A DNA stretch of 38,742 bases, taken from Sphaerochaetaceae bacterium (GTDB taxonomy: Bacteria; Spirochaetota; Spirochaetia; Sphaerochaetales; Sphaerochaetaceae). The DNA is taken from the NCBI GenBank assembly GCA_024698005.1, contig JAILRW010000115.1, forward strand, positions 1 through 38,742, in the 5' to 3' direction. Shown here in pieces: positions 31,428 to 38,742 of the stretch. The position numbers and the translations under genes are program-made. The notes under the pieces were generated by a model. That model was not told the DNA's origin and searched no databases. It worked only from the letters and a program-made list of their open reading frames with translations. Position 1 is the stretch's first letter. Each line of letters starts with the position of its first letter.

Positions 31428-31850
31428 CTAAAAACTCTCCTCACACAATAGCTTCCTGATCCTTTCTTCACCAAGCTGTCGCTCTTGAGGTTGGCATTGA
31501 TCGATGGCCAGAAGCATCTCATCAAGCTTGTAGCAATTCTGCTCATAATCGGAAACCATATATAGCCTATCTACAATACGCCAATTCTTGATCACATAAA
31601 CCCCATTGTCACCGTTATCAGTATCCAATCTCTCATATAGGTCTATGCCTATCCCGTTATCACCCGGAGTGAAGAAGTTGGCAATGACTTCACACAATCT
31701 GGCCCACCCATAATTGTCGACTTCCGGCCTTCTGAAGCCAGAAAACCTGCAATATGTCAAGAAAGCTTCGATGCTATCCCGACCGCCATTGTAGTGCAGA
31801 TACACTCCGATATCCTTTTTCTGTGTTGTTATAACTGCCCTATTGCCCAT
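31428..31850 (-). CDS. Conserved small protein of unknown function (MGNRAVITT type)
   Basis: A 140-residue soluble protein starting MGNRAVITT, with GVYLHYNGGRDSIEAFL, NYGWARLCEVIANFF and DNGVYVIKNWRIVDR. I recall similar uncharacterised proteins in gut bacteria, but no domain name or activity can be given. A GGGGT sequence lies 5 nt before the ATG. It begins 3 nt after the stop of the upstream lipoprotein gene, so the two form a pair. No membrane segment or signal peptide is seen. Confidence 0.7.
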   Translation of the reverse strand: MGNRAVITTQKKDIGVYLHYNGGRDSIEAFLTYCRFSGFRRPEVDNYGWARLCEVIANFFTPGDNGIGIDLYERLDTDNGDNGVYVIKNWRIVDRLYMVSDYEQNCYKLDEMLLAIDQCQPQERQLGEERIRKLLCEESF

Positions 31851-31853
31851 ACT

Positions 31854-32714
31854 CTACCCCAGTGAGAATCCATACTTGCTCATAAGTGGCTTCATATTCT
31901 CAAGAACACCATAGAGCGCGTAGACAACGAGTATCAGTCCTGTGACTACTGGAGAACGTTTAGCAGCAGTTCCTGTTGCAATCACTGTGGCTGCAAATGC
32001 CCAATTTCCATAGGTAGTACTGTATACTTCCTTGAGCCAGGTATCCAAAGAATCGAACTCCTTTCCATAGCGATAGTACTCCATGACATTTAGAATTCCA
32101 CTTGCTGCGATACCGGCAGCAACAGAAACTGCACAGGCAGCAGATACCTTGCCCCAGACCATGACACTCGGGATGCACGCATACACAAGCCCTGCTGTCA
32201 TCAATACTACAGCCTTGACAACCATGCTCTTTAGATCCTTGTAGAAAGCCTTCTGCTGAGCACTTGTCATGGCTCTCGAACACTCATCGTAAATAGCTCT
32301 CGCCTTAGCCTCTTCCTTTTCGATATTCTCAACCAGTTCATTGTATTCATCTCTTGGAAGAACTGGTTTTGCAGCCGATAGTATTTCTTCCGTAGTAGTT
32401 GCTCTGGATATATTGTCTGAGAAGACGATATAGTCCATTGCACCCTCTTCGATTGCTCTGGCAACTACATAATCACCATCGGCCTGATATAAAAGATCGA
32501 TATCCTCGATATCGGTAGAAATATCGTCAATTATCTGAGGTATTACTTCATCTAGCTGAGAATCTATAGCCCTTGCGACTCTGCTTTTTACACCACTTTC
32601 AATTTCTGCTTTCGCTGCTTCTGCCTCCATAGTGCAACTAAAAAGCAGAAAACAGGTCATGAACACTAACATAGCGAGATTGATATCTCTTCTTATTGCT
32701 TCAACTACTTTCAC
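31854..32714 (-). CDS. Lipoprotein with C-terminal membrane helices, function unknown
   Basis: A 286-residue protein with lipobox LLFSC (Cys27), an acidic helical region (about 30-150) and about three hydrophobic helices between 165 and 275. An extracytoplasmic lipid anchor combined with membrane helices is unusual. No family recognised. Start is GTG 32714 with GGAGG 5 nt upstream. It is paired with the MGNRAVITT-type gene downstream. A secretion-accessory or immunity role could be imagined but nothing in the sequence shows it. Confidence 0.65.
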   Translation of the reverse strand: MKVVEAIRRDINLAMLVFMTCFLLFSCTMEAEAAKAEIESGVKSRVARAIDSQLDEVIPQIIDDISTDIEDIDLLYQADGDYVVARAIEEGAMDYIVFSDNISRATTTEEILSAAKPVLPRDEYNELVENIEKEEAKARAIYDECSRAMTSAQQKAFYKDLKSMVVKAVVLMTAGLVYACIPSVMVWGKVSAACAVSVAAGIAASGILNVMEYYRYGKEFDSLDTWLKEVYSTTYGNWAFAATVIATGTAAKRSPVVTGLILVVYALYGVLENMKPLMSKYGFSLG

Positions 32715-32822
32715 ATTTGCCTCCTTGAATTGTCATTCATATCTCAAAGCGTAGAGACAATCAGGGGGCAAAAAGGGGCAAATTGAACCCACTTTCATTG
32801 AAAGTGGTTGAATAGATTATTG
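32715..32822. other. Intergenic region with inverted repeat
   Basis: Contains an 8-bp inverted repeat CCACTTTC-ATT-GAAAGTGG (32789-32807). On the minus strand it is followed, after a GC-rich gap, by a short T-run at 32770-32774, so it could be a poor terminator of the upstream beta-rich protein gene. Two GGGGCAAA-type copies lie at 32764-32781. Confidence 0.4.
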
Positions 32823-33365
32823 TTAGTCTTCCTTAAAAAACCAGGGTAGAGAAAATCTGTAGGAGATGACCAAGGCAAAGTAATATTTTGAGTATTGCTT
32901 GAAACAATTAGCAAGTAAGCGTGAATCACTTTCACTCACATTCACTGGATCATTCATAGTAAATCTAGCATCCAACTGGAAATGATTCTTGTAACGATAA
33001 AGATAGCCAAGGTGTACCTGTGTCATTGCAAAGGGATTGCCAGATGGGGCATCGTAACCGCTTAGATAGCTGAGATCAAGTACATTTACACCTGCATATA
33101 GTCCACTGTTACCAAACAGGAAGCAATCAGCGGCCAAAGCAGCTCTAAAGGCGCTCAATGAGATATCAGTTCCAATCCTTTTATAGTAACCAAAAGAGAG
33201 TGAGAACCTGAAATTATCATCTACAACTACCCCACCTTCCCCTCTCAAGGCCAAAGGACCATTCAAACTGTCAAGACTCATCATATCAACACCCAGATAG
33301 GCGTCGATAGCCCAGATGGAAAATGACAAGAACAGAACAAACAGTAAAGTTATAACCTTCTTCAT
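32823..33365 (-). CDS. Secreted outer-membrane-like beta protein, function unknown
   Basis: A 180-residue protein with a clear signal peptide (MKKVITLLFVLFLSF..WA, about 1-19) and a body rich in alternating aromatic strands such as FRFSLSFGYYKR and YYFALVISYRF near the end. This suggests an eight-stranded outer-membrane barrel, but no family is recognised. ATG 33365 gives the natural signal peptide; an upstream ATG at 33389 would add eight residues. No strong ribosome site is seen for either. Confidence 0.65.
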   Translation of the reverse strand: MKKVITLLFVLFLSFSIWAIDAYLGVDMMSLDSLNGPLALRGEGGVVVDDNFRFSLSFGYYKRIGTDISLSAFRAALAADCFLFGNSGLYAGVNVLDLSYLSGYDAPSGNPFAMTQVHLGYLYRYKNHFQLDARFTMNDPVNVSESDSRLLANCFKQYSKYYFALVISYRFSLPWFFKED

Positions 33366-33434
33366 AAGAAAAAGCTTATTTTCTACCATTCTGTGTAAAT
33401 TTCTTATATGAGCCCATTTTCAGCTTTTCTGGTT

Positions 33435-33463
33435 AAAAAAAGAAGAGACAATAGCCTCTTCTT
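33435..33463 (-). terminator. Rho-independent terminator after the 163-residue membrane protein gene
   Basis: On the minus strand AAGAAGAG (33463-33456), 8-nt loop, CTCTTCTT (33447-33440), then a run of T to 33435. It lies about 30 nt after the stop at 33492. Confidence 0.75.
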
Positions 33464-33491
33464 CTTACTGAATATAATTGCAACTAAGTTA

Positions 33492-33983
33492 TTATTCTTC
33501 AGGCCAGCCTAGAGCTTTTCTGAATTCACCCTCTCTGGAAGCAAAATCCTTGCCTGTAAATCTTACTTCACCCTTCTCTCCTTCAACAGTGAATGTCACC
33601 CCTGGGTGATACTCATCCACCTTTCCAAGAGTGTAGCCAATGATGGCATCGACAGGGAAAGAGTATATGAGTTTAGCTTTATTTCCCTTATCTCTCTTGT
33701 AAAAGAGTACATTACCTTCATTTATTACAAGCATTCCTTTTGTAAGGATGCAGGCAGGGCCATCCATGAATATGTAACCAGCCTTTATAGAAAAGAAATC
33801 CTCTTTACCCAGTTTTCTCTTCAACTCTTTCAAGCTGACACTGTCCTCAAGAAAATGAAATATCAGTGCCCAGAACATCATCAGAGGCAGAAGGCCATAA
33901 TAGATAATTCTGTTCTGGATAGGAACAAACATAAAAACAGCAAAGGTAAGAAACAGTAGCAGAAGAACAAATTTTTTCAGCAT
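33492..33983 (-). CDS. Small membrane protein with PH-like C-terminal domain, function unknown
   Basis: A 163-residue protein with two membrane helices (about 4-21 and 27-45) and a soluble C-terminal part of about 105 residues. The latter has the rhythm of a PH/GRAM-like fold: GMLVINEGNVLFYKRD, SFPVDAIIGYTLG, GVTFTVEG, EVRFTG. No precise family is assigned. The ATG has AAAGGA 6-7 nt upstream and TATATT about 20 nt upstream as a -10. It is divergent from the large lipoprotein gene and followed by a terminator, so it is a single-gene unit. Confidence 0.7.
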   Translation of the reverse strand: MLKKFVLLLLFLTFAVFMFVPIQNRIIYYGLLPLMMFWALIFHFLEDSVSLKELKRKLGKEDFFSIKAGYIFMDGPACILTKGMLVINEGNVLFYKRDKGNKAKLIYSFPVDAIIGYTLGKVDEYHPGVTFTVEGEKGEVRFTGKDFASREGEFRKALGWPEE

Positions 33984-34079
33984 TAAATATCCTTTTTAGA
34001 AAATATAGCAAAAAAGTTGAACGAAAAACAGTTTTTTAAATGAAGAGGAGATACAGATACGTATTTTCGGAGGTAACTA

Positions 34080-36137
34080 ATGAAAAAAAGTATTTTCAAT
34101 CTCCTACTTGTCCTTACAGCATTGCTTGTGATCTTTGTAGGATGTAGCACAGAAGAAGCAGATACACAGGATATGAGGATTATTCTTGACAAGGACGCAT
34201 CCAGGACAATTCTTCCTAATGATCTTAACCTTTCTATAAGTGAATACAAGATTACCTGTGTTGGACCTGACAACAAGACCCATGTATACAACACTAGAAG
34301 AAGTACTTTCTTACTAGAGGGCGTCCCTATGGGGTCTTGGAATATTACGGCAGAAGGATGCAATGAAAAAGGAATTGCTATTGTAAAAGGTAGTACTACC
34401 TTCAATCTGAACAGAACCAATACCTCTGTTACTGTAGTTCTGAATCAACTTATTGGTCAGGGAGCCCTGAATCTTACCTATACCTGGTCTGGCACAGATG
34501 TATCAGTTCCAAAGGTTGAAGTAAGTATAGAAGACCAGAGTGGAAATACCTTCCTTCCAACTCGCAATCTTGATGTCAATGCATCAAGTGCAACACTCTC
34601 ACTTTCAGACATTCCTTCTGGTTCCTATGTTGTTCACGCAATTCTCTATGACAATGGCACGAAGGCAGCCGGGTGCATTGAAGCTGTCAGGATTGCTGAT
34701 AACAAGACCACTACCGGTTCTTTGAACTTCAACGTAGATCAGCAGCCAGATGTAATAGGTCATTTGACACTGGAGAACAAGGCAGGTACCCCTATTGTCT
34801 GCACTGTCAAGAATCTGGAAGCTGGTGAGCAGATTGAAGCTCAAACGAACAGAAGTATCTCTTTGGACACCAGCTCGATTTCAAGTAATGATATCTCCAT
34901 TGATTGGTATCTTGATGGCATAAAAGTTGGAAATGGCACGGAAATTGAAATCTGTCCTCCCCCAGGAGAACATCGTCTTGATATAATTGCAAAAACAAAT
35001 ATGCTTGGAACAATTGGCTCGACATCGATACCATTTCAGGCTGCAATCCTAGGACAAACAGGTGTTCCTGTCCTTGCTGGTGTCACTAAAGCTTCTTCAA
35101 ATCTTAAGATTGGAGGAAGAAATACATTGAAGTTCCTTTCAGATGGAAATGTTCTTCTGACTTCAGATGCAACAATGACTGCCACTATCTGTTCCATCAA
35201 GTCCAATGAGCTTGTTGCCAACACCAGCATAAAATATGACTTCCCTGTCTGTGATGCCGCCCAGCTCAATGGCTGCAATAAGATTGTGCTTCTGTATGAA
35301 AATGCGAACATTGATGGAGCTATCAGGGGTGCGGCTGCTCGCTATGCATATGATAGCTCAGCAATGACACTGACAAAGGAAGTCGTAGGGCATGGTCTTA
35401 TCAAGAATACCATTACCGATTATTACTTGAAATCTCCAGTTGGCATTATAAAGAATGCAAGTTGGATGAACGGAAACTTTGGTCTGTTCGGCTATACCAC
35501 ACAGCCAAGAAACTACATCCTGCTTAGAAGCATTGAGAACACAAACACTGCAGTTGGTGGTTCCAATAGCTATTACACAGCAGGTCGCGTCGTTCATGGT
35601 TCATCAAACAGCGTATCTCAATACACTCTTATGAGTGCTTCTGAAGATGGAGAAAGAATGGTATTTGTCAATCCCGATTCTGGCTATATAACATTCAGCT
35701 GGAGCGAAGCAAATCTCTATAAATCTGCTATAAAGGATGATGCTACTGAACTTGTTGGAGCTACTAGCGTTTCCTTGCTCCCTTCAGCTCCGGGTGAGAA
35801 CGCAAGAGCTGTTGTAGCTGTAGGACAGACTCTTTATGTCTACTCCTGCATAGGAAAGGATATCAGCAAAGTAAGTACAATCTCTAGAAACGGTGATGAA
35901 GGAAGTAACGTACAGAGTATGAATATGATTTCAAGCTACAATGAGAAATTCCTCTACATTCTAAATTCCAATTCAATCAGCACCTGGAAGATCGAGAACA
36001 ACCTACCAGTATTTGTTGCCATCACTGAAACCAGTTTTGCACCTGCAAGAGCTGCAATAAGCCCAAGTGGAGCTTACCTGCTCTGCTGTAGTTCAGATAG
36101 CAATACGGTCACAATGTTCAGAATCAAAACGAACTGA
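34080..36137 (+). CDS. Large surface lipoprotein with Ig-like and propeller-like parts
   Basis: A 685-residue lipoprotein with lipobox VFVGC (Cys22). The N-terminal half has at least two beta-sandwich-like repeats; similar phrases are FLLEGVPMGSWNITAEG and LSLSDIPSGSYVVHAI, as in carboxypeptidase-regulatory-like or prealbumin-like domains. From about residue 330 repeats such as LKFLSDGNVLLTSD and AISPSGAYLLCCSSD suggest a beta-propeller. Function unknown; binding or sensing of an extracellular ligand is a guess. GGAGG lies 6 nt before the ATG and a very strong terminator follows, so it is expressed alone and probably abundantly. Confidence 0.75.
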   Translation: MKKSIFNLLLVLTALLVIFVGCSTEEADTQDMRIILDKDASRTILPNDLNLSISEYKITCVGPDNKTHVYNTRRSTFLLEGVPMGSWNITAEGCNEKGIAIVKGSTTFNLNRTNTSVTVVLNQLIGQGALNLTYTWSGTDVSVPKVEVSIEDQSGNTFLPTRNLDVNASSATLSLSDIPSGSYVVHAILYDNGTKAAGCIEAVRIADNKTTTGSLNFNVDQQPDVIGHLTLENKAGTPIVCTVKNLEAGEQIEAQTNRSISLDTSSISSNDISIDWYLDGIKVGNGTEIEICPPPGEHRLDIIAKTNMLGTIGSTSIPFQAAILGQTGVPVLAGVTKASSNLKIGGRNTLKFLSDGNVLLTSDATMTATICSIKSNELVANTSIKYDFPVCDAAQLNGCNKIVLLYENANIDGAIRGAAARYAYDSSAMTLTKEVVGHGLIKNTITDYYLKSPVGIIKNASWMNGNFGLFGYTTQPRNYILLRSIENTNTAVGGSNSYYTAGRVVHGSSNSVSQYTLMSASEDGERMVFVNPDSGYITFSWSEANLYKSAIKDDATELVGATSVSLLPSAPGENARAVVAVGQTLYVYSCIGKDISKVSTISRNGDEGSNVQSMNMISSYNEKFLYILNSNSISTWKIENNLPVFVAITETSFAPARAAISPSGAYLLCCSSDSNTVTMFRIKTN

Positions 36138-36145
36138 TTTATTTC

Positions 36146-36184
36146 CCATATTGGCAGTTATTCTGCCAATATGGATGTTTTTTC
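36146..36184 (+). terminator. Strong Rho-independent terminator
   Basis: Perfect 12-bp stem CCATATTGGCAG / CTGCCAATATGG (36146-36157 and 36163-36174) with a 5-nt loop, then ATG and a T-run. It lies right after the large lipoprotein gene. Confidence 0.92.
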
Positions 36185-36231
36185 ATCTTAATAAGCTTAA
36201 TTATTCATTTTATTTGAAATCTATCTCTTTT

Positions 36232-36237
36232 TATAAT
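36232..36237 (+). promoter_or_regulatory. Candidate -10 box of rex
   Basis: Perfect TATAAT; a start near 36244 gives a 24-nt leader carrying the AGAGG site before the ATG at 36268. No good -35 at 17 nt and no clear Rex palindrome was found. Confidence 0.45.
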
Positions 36238-36267
36238 ACACTCTTCACATTATTAGAGGTATTACTG

Positions 36268-36900
36268 ATGAACAGTGAAATGCTTATTAGAATAACCAGG
36301 TACTACAGAGCTCTAAATAAGCTCAGGACCATCGGTCTAGAAAAGGTTTTCGCACACAATCTAGCAGATGCAGCTGGCGTTTCAGCCGCAATAGTCAGAA
36401 AGGATTTCTCCCAGCTCAATATTCACGGACAAAAGCGTGGTGGTTATGAAATAATCGAACTCATTTCAGCACTGGGAAAAATTCTGGGCAAGGGGGAACC
36501 TGAAAACTTAGTAGTTGTAGGTTGTGGTAGAATTGGTAAGGCCCTTATACATTATTCAGGATTCGAAAATGATGGCCTCAATATAATTGCTGGATTCGAT
36601 AATAATATTGACCTCATTTCTGATGACAGGAATAACGTACCAATCTATCCGATCTCAAAATTTAAAGAGTTCTGTGAGCAGCACAACGTCCAGGTTGCAA
36701 TAATTGCAGTTCCAGAGTCTTCTGCTCAGGATACATACACACATATCCTCGACTGCAACATCAAGGGTATTTTGAACTTCACCCCTATAACCTTGAGACC
36801 TGTACCAACAAAGGATGGCTCTATTCCAGTTGTTCACAATATCAACATCGGCCTTGAACTAGAACAGATATTCTATGAACTCAAGTTTCCAAAGAAATGA
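36268..36900 (+). CDS. rex: Redox-sensing transcriptional repressor Rex
   Basis: A 210-residue regulator that leaves DNA when NADH is high. The N-terminal winged helix (about 1-80) has SAAIVRKDFSQLN, the Rossmann domain has VVVGCGRIGKAL, and the C-terminal domain-swap helix is present (LELEQIFYEL). ATG 36268 has AGAGG 8 nt upstream; the frame runs open 67 codons earlier, but that part crosses the terminator and promoter. It ends 3 nt from the convergent OGG gene. Targets would be fermentation and anaerobic redox genes; class I fumarase in this window is conceivable but no operator was seen there. Confidence 0.95.
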   Translation: MNSEMLIRITRYYRALNKLRTIGLEKVFAHNLADAAGVSAAIVRKDFSQLNIHGQKRGGYEIIELISALGKILGKGEPENLVVVGCGRIGKALIHYSGFENDGLNIIAGFDNNIDLISDDRNNVPIYPISKFKEFCEQHNVQVAIIAVPESSAQDTYTHILDCNIKGILNFTPITLRPVPTKDGSIPVVHNINIGLELEQIFYELKFPKK

Positions 36901-36903
36901 AAT

Positions 36904-37644
36904 TTAAAGCTTGATGTATCTAGCCATGGAAAAGAGATACTGCTGACAGAGTGCAGGATGTGGTTCAAAGTAAGATAGCTCTTTTCCTGGATAGTATGCA
37001 TTAAGGACCTTCTTGATCCATACATCTACAGGGAATGCCTCCATTCTGTGAAAACCAAAAAGCAGAATACAGGAGGCAACTTTTTTCCCTATTCCAGTTA
37101 TGCTCATCAAAAGCTCTTCAGCTTCTGGGTAATCAAGAGATGGAATTCTATCAAGAATATCGTGCTTTTCTATAGCATCCATAATAAAACGATCCCTGAA
37201 ACCTACACGAAGGTCACGAAGTTCTGCGATGCTGGTTTTTGATAGTTCCTCTGGAGTTGGAAAGCTAAAGTAGCCCTTCTCTACTTCATGCCCATATGCC
37301 ATTGAAAGGCGATCATAAAGCATCTTGATTCTCTTGATATTGTTGTTCTGAGACAGGATAAAACTAATAGTGCTAATCCATGGATCCTGGCGTAGGATTC
37401 TGAGGGAAGGAAACTTTTCAACAGCTTCCTTCAAAAGCTCATCCTTACTTGAAATCACCTTTCTTGCTGCAACATAATCAGTATCAGCATCGTAATAAGT
37501 TCTTAAGAAAGCATCACAAAGGAAGTCCTCTTCACCTCTAACTCTGTAGACCTTTTCATTGAGAACAGCCTCGTAGGAGCCGTCTTCTTTTTTTGTCCAG
37601 CTGAATGACTGACCACCAGTCAAGATTTCTTCCAATGCATCCAT
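36904..37644 (-). CDS. ogg: 8-oxoguanine DNA glycosylase/AP lyase, OGG1 type
   Basis: A 246-residue HhH-GPD glycosylase that removes oxidised guanine. GQSFSW at the N-terminus, QDPWISTISFILSQNNN and the HhH segment ITGIGKKVASC with catalytic Lys178 and FPVDVW with Asp197 correspond to K249 and D268 of human OGG1. It is shorter than the eukaryotic protein, as usual for bacterial OGG1-like enzymes. ATG 37644 is 7 nt from GAGGT; GTG 37653 is less likely. It follows the phosphatase-fold lipoprotein gene by about a dozen bases, likely in one transcript. Confidence 0.88.
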   Translation of the reverse strand: MDALEEILTGGQSFSWTKKEDGSYEAVLNEKVYRVRGEEDFLCDAFLRTYYDADTDYVAARKVISSKDELLKEAVEKFPSLRILRQDPWISTISFILSQNNNIKRIKMLYDRLSMAYGHEVEKGYFSFPTPEELSKTSIAELRDLRVGFRDRFIMDAIEKHDILDRIPSLDYPEAEELLMSITGIGKKVASCILLFGFHRMEAFPVDVWIKKVLNAYYPGKELSYFEPHPALCQQYLFSMARYIKL

Positions 37645-37655
37645 CACTATCACCT

Positions 37656-38642
37656 CTAGAAAGATACTCTAAGTTTTACAGCAAAATGGTCACTAAAGCC
37701 AACTCCTGAAGCGCGTTCAAAAGAAAGAGGGATACCATATTCCGATGCTGTCTCATCACCTAAAATATCAAAAGAAAGATCATAAGAACAATCAATAAGG
37801 GTTCTGTTTACTAGCGCTCGGTCATATATATACCAACGACCATTGTAGTAGTAGCTGCCATCAGATGATAATGGAATACTCCTATCATATGCTAAATCAT
37901 ATAGCACAAAGCCATCACAATTATTTATATCTCCAGTTATGGGTACACAGCCTTCGCTTAATGCATTAGAAACATTGATACAAGAAATATCTGCAAGCAT
38001 ATCACAGGTATCAAGTCTCGGCTCTGTGTTGAAATCTCCAATGATAATCAATGGTGTTCTGCTGTAGTACTCTGTAAGAAAAGAAATATGCCGTGCATAC
38101 TCTTTTCTCTTTTTCATGCACTCATCTTCTGACCCCACGTTGCTTTTGGCATGCAAGCATGTGATAACAAACTGTTGATCATTCTTGACCAGTTCAAGAC
38201 ACAAAATAGGCCTTTGCTCCCCTACGCTGTGAACAGAAACAGCTTTTGGAGATATTTTTGAAATATATCCTACCGAAATTGGATTGTCATCTTCTATTAT
38301 TCCATAATATAGAAAACCTCTCATCCTGAGACCTCTATCAAGCAGAGCAACAAGGACTTCACGACTTTCAACCTCTTCAAGGAAGATTACATCTGCATCT
38401 GCATAATTATCACCCTTAAACAACTGCTGGAAGATTGAAATCCTTTTGTTATATAACTCTGTTGTCCAGCCAGAGTGTCTTTTAAACTCATAATATTCGG
38501 TTCCTACCTCCAGATCATCAAATAAGTTCTGTACGTTGTATGAAATTATAGTAAGTGCCTCACTTTCTTTTATCTCCTCCTGAGAACAGGAAAGAAAGAA
38601 TATAATCAGAATGGACAAAAAAATAGAGACGAACCTTTTCAT
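37656..38642 (-). CDS. Endonuclease/exonuclease/phosphatase-fold lipoprotein
   Basis: A 328-residue lipoprotein (lipobox FFLSC, Cys at about 19) followed by an EEP domain: ISYNVQNLFD, LEEVES (metal Glu), HAKSN, IIGDFNTEP and the terminal SDHFAV with the general-base His. All metal and catalytic motifs are present, so it should be an active phosphodiesterase outside the cytoplasm, on nucleic acid, nucleotide or phospholipid headgroup. ATG 38642 is preceded by TAGAG at 6 nt; ATG 38648 is an alternative. It sits between clpP and ogg. A nuclease for scavenging DNA is a guess. Confidence 0.85.
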   Translation of the reverse strand: MKRFVSIFLSILIIFFLSCSQEEIKESEALTIISYNVQNLFDDLEVGTEYYEFKRHSGWTTELYNKRISIFQQLFKGDNYADADVIFLEEVESREVLVALLDRGLRMRGFLYYGIIEDDNPISVGYISKISPKAVSVHSVGEQRPILCLELVKNDQQFVITCLHAKSNVGSEDECMKKRKEYARHISFLTEYYSRTPLIIIGDFNTEPRLDTCDMLADISCINVSNALSEGCVPITGDINNCDGFVLYDLAYDRSIPLSSDGSYYYNGRWYIYDRALVNRTLIDCSYDLSFDILGDETASEYGIPLSFERASGVGFSDHFAVKLRVSF

Positions 38643-38679
38643 ATTCATCTCTATCTATCAATTTAAATGAAATAATGTC

Positions 38680-38742
38680 TTAAATATCCTGCTTGGACTT
38701 TACAATCTTGGAGATAAGACCATATTCCAGAGCTTCTTCAGC
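38680..38742 (-). CDS. clpP: ATP-dependent Clp protease proteolytic subunit (C-terminal end only)
   Basis: Only the last 20 codons and the TAA are inside the window. The sequence AEEALEYGLISKIV matches the conserved ClpP ending (AEEAKEYGLID.V), followed by a short tail. The body of the gene lies beyond the right edge. It ends 37 nt upstream of the EEP lipoprotein ATG without a visible terminator, and clpX is not the next gene. Confidence 0.8.
   Translation of the reverse strand, partial: AEEALEYGLISKIVKSKQDI

Noticed and set aside
36067-36267. N-terminal extension of rex by 67 codons
   Set aside because: It runs through the strong terminator at 36146-36184 and the rex promoter, and Rex proteins start at the MNSEMLIR position with a ribosome site.
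1-38742. CRISPR arrays, insertion sequences, prophage, tRNA or rRNA genes
   Set aside because: No regularly spaced repeats, transposase or integrase genes, terminal inverted repeats, or cloverleaf-like sequences were noticed; gene order is compact and housekeeping-like throughout.

Overview
The window reads as chromosomal DNA of a diderm bacterium with moderate-to-low GC. Lipoprotein signal peptides are frequent, and there is an outer-membrane patatin autotransporter, an LPP20-type lipoprotein and an M16C peptidase. The overall mix of genes suggests a spirochaete of the Treponema/Sphaerochaeta type. That assignment is inference from gene content, not from a marker gene. No prophage, insertion sequence, CRISPR array, rRNA or tRNA was seen.

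Layout. 1-2112: a truncated LytS/YehU-type sensor histidine kinase, a divergent YcxB-like membrane protein and a terminator shared with the his operon. 2128-9260 (minus): a compact histidine operon, hisL-G-D-C-B-H-A-F-IE, preceded by a classical attenuator. Its 13-residue leader peptide has five consecutive His codons, and a terminator/antiterminator pair follows. HisB carries a decayed N-terminal phosphatase-like domain, so histidinol-phosphatase must come from elsewhere. 9244-14231: an HdeD-like membrane protein, a HAD hydrolase, an FKBP lipoprotein, a two-subunit class I fumarase, a VanZ-like protein and a YhcC-like radical SAM protein. 14228-17705: def-fmt followed by the patatin autotransporter and the radical SAM gene, all joined by 4-nt overlaps. 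17747-23996: glpK-cdaA-cdaR-truA-(UDG-like)-priA behind one good promoter. 24059-27852: an M16C peptidase and endonuclease IV, transcribed divergently from overlapping -35 boxes. 27836-31352: pepT, a beta-rich envelope protein and an LPP20-like lipoprotein. 31428-36137: envelope and unknown proteins, including a 685-residue lipoprotein with a strong terminator. 36268-38742: Rex, an OGG1-type glycosylase, an endonuclease/exonuclease/phosphatase-fold lipoprotein and the last 20 codons of clpP.

Two themes stand out. First, the his operon shows a complete attenuation mechanism in sequence. Second, many operon-first genes (hisL, def, pepT, nfo, the M16C gene and probably fumA-alpha, the HAD gene, ycxB and the kinase) have a -10-like hexamer ending 6-7 nt before the start codon and no Shine-Dalgarno. 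This predicts leaderless mRNAs. Downstream genes in the same operons mostly carry GGAGG-type sites.

Functionally the window is mostly housekeeping: histidine synthesis, translation initiation chemistry (Def, Fmt), c-di-AMP synthesis, replication restart, base-excision repair (Nfo, OGG, UDG-like), peptide degradation (PepT, M16C), redox control (Rex) and envelope lipoproteins.
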